From Bagarius yarrelli (lineage: Eukaryota; Chordata; Actinopteri; Siluriformes; Sisoridae): a DNA stretch of 64,000 nucleotides. Numbering within the stretch: position 1 is the first letter of the stretch; every line of letters begins with the position of its first letter. Below the pieces are notes generated by a model. That model made no database searches. It was not told the origin of the DNA and saw nothing but the letters and a program-made list of their open reading frames with translations. Shown piece by piece: positions 62,401 through 64,000 of the stretch. The position numbers and the translations under genes are program-made. The stretch covers positions 1,866,001 through 1,930,000 of the forward strand of contig VCAZ01000039.1 of NCBI GenBank assembly GCA_005784505.1, given 5' to 3'.

Positions 62401-63396
62401 AGAATTGTCATTTATGGACGGCGGTGGACCTGGCTTTCTTCGTGCTGATGGGTTTGGTGGGCGGCCTCCTCGGCGCCTTGTTTAACTGCATCAACAAGCG
62501 ACTCGCCAAGTACCGCATGCGAAACGTCCACCCGAAAGCCAAGTTTATCAGGTAAGTACTGGTGACATGGTGACTGCTGGCTGTCATATCTGTTTTTACG
62601 TATTTAGAATAATAAAAAAAATCTGTTGTCTTTTTTCAGGGTGCTGGAGAGTCTGCTAGTTTGTCTGGTGACTACCTTGGTGATTTTCATGTCCTCTATG
62701 ACCCTGGGCGAGTGCAGGGATTTAGTCTCCCCAGCAGCTAACGACACCACAGCGCTAGTTAGCGTAAGATGATACACACATAGAACTTGTTATAATAACA
62801 TTCATACATATTTTCTTTTTATTCATTGTACATAATAATTAAAAGGAATTTTTGCTGACCGATATACATAATAAACATATATCCATATGAAATAATTTTT
62901 AGAGATTTTTCTCTTTAATGTATTAAGATGCAGTGCATAAACAAGTTTAATAATTGTTTAATTTTTTTTTTTAATAGGTGTCAGCCAATGAGGATGTGAA
63001 CTCAACAATACGACAGTTCTTTTGCTCCAACAAGACCTACAACGACATGGCAACACTTTTTTTCAACCCTCAGGAGACGGCAATACATCAGCTGTTCCAC
63101 CAAGATGGTGAGACGCATTTATTTAATTTACTGTGAGCTTTAAATAAAGTCATTTAAAAGGCATATTAAAAACCCAGAAGTGTAAATTTCTAACTATAAT
63201 CTCTCTCTCTCTCTTTCTCTCTCTGTCTTTCTCTCTCACCAGCCACCTTTAGTCCTGTCACCCTTTCACTCTTCTTTGTGCTATACTTTTTGCTAAGCTG
63301 TTGGACATACGGTGTCTGCGTCCCTAGTGGACTCTTCGTCCCTTCGCTTCTCTGCGGAGCCTCTCTCGGACGCCTAGTGGCTAACGTCCTCAAAAT
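56471..63396 (+). CDS. clcn6: Chloride/proton exchanger ClC-6, 5' part (exons 1-15), continues past window
   Basis: Fifteen coding exons: 56471-56545, 57997-58056, 58384-58449, 58534-58599, 59421-59487, 59576-59682, 59939-60065, 60280-60347, 61409-61467, 61694-61826, 61971-62084, 62385-62551, 62640-62763, 62978-63107, 63243-63396. They encode about 505 residues of a protein usually near 870; the last transmembrane helices and both CBS domains lie outside. ClC-6 is a late-endosomal 2Cl-/H+ antiporter. Visible family marks are the GSGIPE selectivity segment, the gating Glu196 in GKEGP, the proton Glu263 in FSLEEG, the GKEGP-linked helices and the LFVPSLLCGA segment. The luminal loop has three N-glycosylation sequons (Asn404, Asn419, Asn429). 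The N-terminus is Cys-rich. I chose the ATG at 56471 because it aligns with the family start; in-frame ATGs at 56459 and 56462 would add four residues. The last exon could end at 63402 instead (two overlapping GTAT donors). Confidence 0.96.
56903..57183 (-). mobile_element. tRNA-derived SINE (third family) with doubled head, clcn6 intron 1
   Basis: Reverse orientation. The tail side has AGTGAAATTTGTTTCTT and GGGGTCAGAGCGCAGGGTCA; the centre AAGGGCCTTGCTCAAGGGCC. Two reversed B-box-like segments occur in tandem, GGGATTGAACCC (about 57080) and GGGCTCGAACAC (about 57128). Confidence 0.78.
57186..57470 (-). mobile_element. tRNA-derived SINE (third family) with LINE-type tail, clcn6 intron 1
   Basis: Minus-strand order: A box (GGTTAAGGTGCTGAGTTG), B-box region, centre, GACCCCCAACCTACCAAGAT, then CATTTCATTGGCTCTGTACA and GCACAATGACAATAAAGTTA. 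The last 60 bp match the element tails at 25.6 and 45.6 kb. Confidence 0.82.
57630..57786 (-). mobile_element. tRNA-derived SINE (first family), clcn6 intron 1
   Basis: Reversed tail TATTTGGCAGACGCCCTTAT, reversed B box GGAATCGAACCCCGATC and AATTAGCAGTCCAGCA; the A-box end is cut off. Confidence 0.82.
60795..61085. repeat. Variable minisatellite in clcn6 intron 8
   Basis: TGCCATACTATGTGTTTGTG-type cores lie at 60841, 60896, 60957, 61000 and 61057 (positions of ACTATG), separated by TTACGTTA/TTATGTTA runs of varying length. The frames through it on both strands are not coding. Confidence 0.85.
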
Positions 63397-63534
63397 GTAT
63401 GTATATATTAATGATTTGTGTGCACTTTATTAGAAGCGGCATCTCCAGGTTATGTGGCAGCAGAATGCAGTCAGAAAGCTGGAAAAATGTCCTAAACAAA
63501 TCGGAAAATATATTGGATTAAATGTGATGTGGGT

Positions 63535-63705
63535 GTTGGGCCATAAACTCAACAGCACAGTGAAATTTGTTTCTTTACATAACCCATACTAGAAAGTTGG
63601 GGTCAGAGCACAGGGTCAGCTACAACACTGCTTCAGAAGTGTTGGCTTGAACCCTGATCTTCCTGGTCTTCCAACGCCTTGACTATTTAAGCCACCATTT
63701 GGCAG
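63535..63705 (-). mobile_element. tRNA-derived SINE (third family), internally deleted
   Basis: CACAGTGAAATTTGTTTCTT and GGGGTCAGAGCACAGGGTCA match 56903-57183; the centre is missing and the reversed head GCTTGAACCCTGATCTTCC remains. In the intron after clcn6 exon 15. Confidence 0.75.
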
Positions 63706-63882
63706 TAATAATCGCAAGATCCGCTGATTTGAAATGCTTAGTCTCCGTCCTATCAATATCACAACTTGGCCCTGGTCAAAATTGTCCAAATTTTTACTCT
63801 CACCTCCAACACATGAACATCAGAACTGACTGGCCACTTGCTGCCTGATATATTGCACCCCTTGACTAAATATAAATAAGGG

Positions 63883-64000
63883 AAGTGGTAGCACAGTGAT
63901 TAAAGTGTTGGACTACTAATTGGAAGATGAGGGTTCGATTGGCAGCACCACTAAGCTGCCACTGCTGGACAGGGCCTTTAACCCCTTAATTGCTCAGTTG
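63883..64000 (+). mobile_element. tRNA-derived SINE (first family), cut by window end
   Basis: A box (GTGATTAAAGTGTTGGACTA), B box (GGTTCGATTGG) and CCCCTTAATTGCTCAGTTG are present; the tail lies outside the window. Confidence 0.88.

Noticed and set aside
1..64000. CRISPR array or prokaryotic mobile element
   Set aside because: Tandem arrays here lack unique spacers of even length and cas genes, and the coding genes are intron-containing vertebrate genes.

Overview
The window reads as vertebrate nuclear DNA, almost certainly from a ray-finned (teleost) fish. The genes are split by GT-AG introns. Coding regions encode vertebrate-type peroxin-10, methylenetetrahydrofolate reductase and ClC-6. 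The rest is AT-rich and packed with tRNA-derived SINEs, non-LTR retrotransposon tails, small inverted-repeat DNA elements and micro/minisatellites. The dense repertoire and intron lengths suggest an ostariophysan such as a catfish, but I cannot fix the species. There is no bacterial-style operon, CRISPR array, phage or plasmid structure.

Layout. 1-30.5 kb holds no gene that I recognise; it contains a 24-bp minisatellite (0.3-0.6 kb), about 2 kb of alternating purine/pyrimidine-only sequence (5.75-7.94 kb), a 53-nt G run (8.24 kb) and scattered SINEs. A weak set of possible minus-strand exons lies at 28.5-29.75 kb. 30.5-34.1 kb is a complete six-exon pex10 gene (+). 34.1-47.3 kb is intergenic repeat territory with two terminal-inverted-repeat elements, LINE fragments and a SINE interrupted by another insertion. 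47.4-55.44 kb is a complete eleven-exon mthfr gene on the minus strand (656 codons). 56.47 kb to the window end is the first fifteen coding exons of clcn6 (+), about 505 of roughly 865 codons; the rest lies beyond the window.

Gene relationships. mthfr and clcn6 are head to head with 1,030 bp between start codons, the arrangement also known in mammals, so a shared bidirectional promoter is likely. pex10 and mthfr are convergent. The products act in different compartments: PEX10 in peroxisomal protein import, MTHFR in cytosolic folate/methionine metabolism, ClC-6 in late endosomes. Their proximity looks like conserved synteny rather than a pathway cluster.

I found no convincing new biological system. 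The best leads are the possible unannotated exons upstream of pex10, structured tandem arrays, nested and tail-sharing retroelements, and palindromic E-boxes shared by the pex10 and clcn6 promoters. Exon boundaries were set by eye from splice signals and protein continuity; no alignment or search was run.
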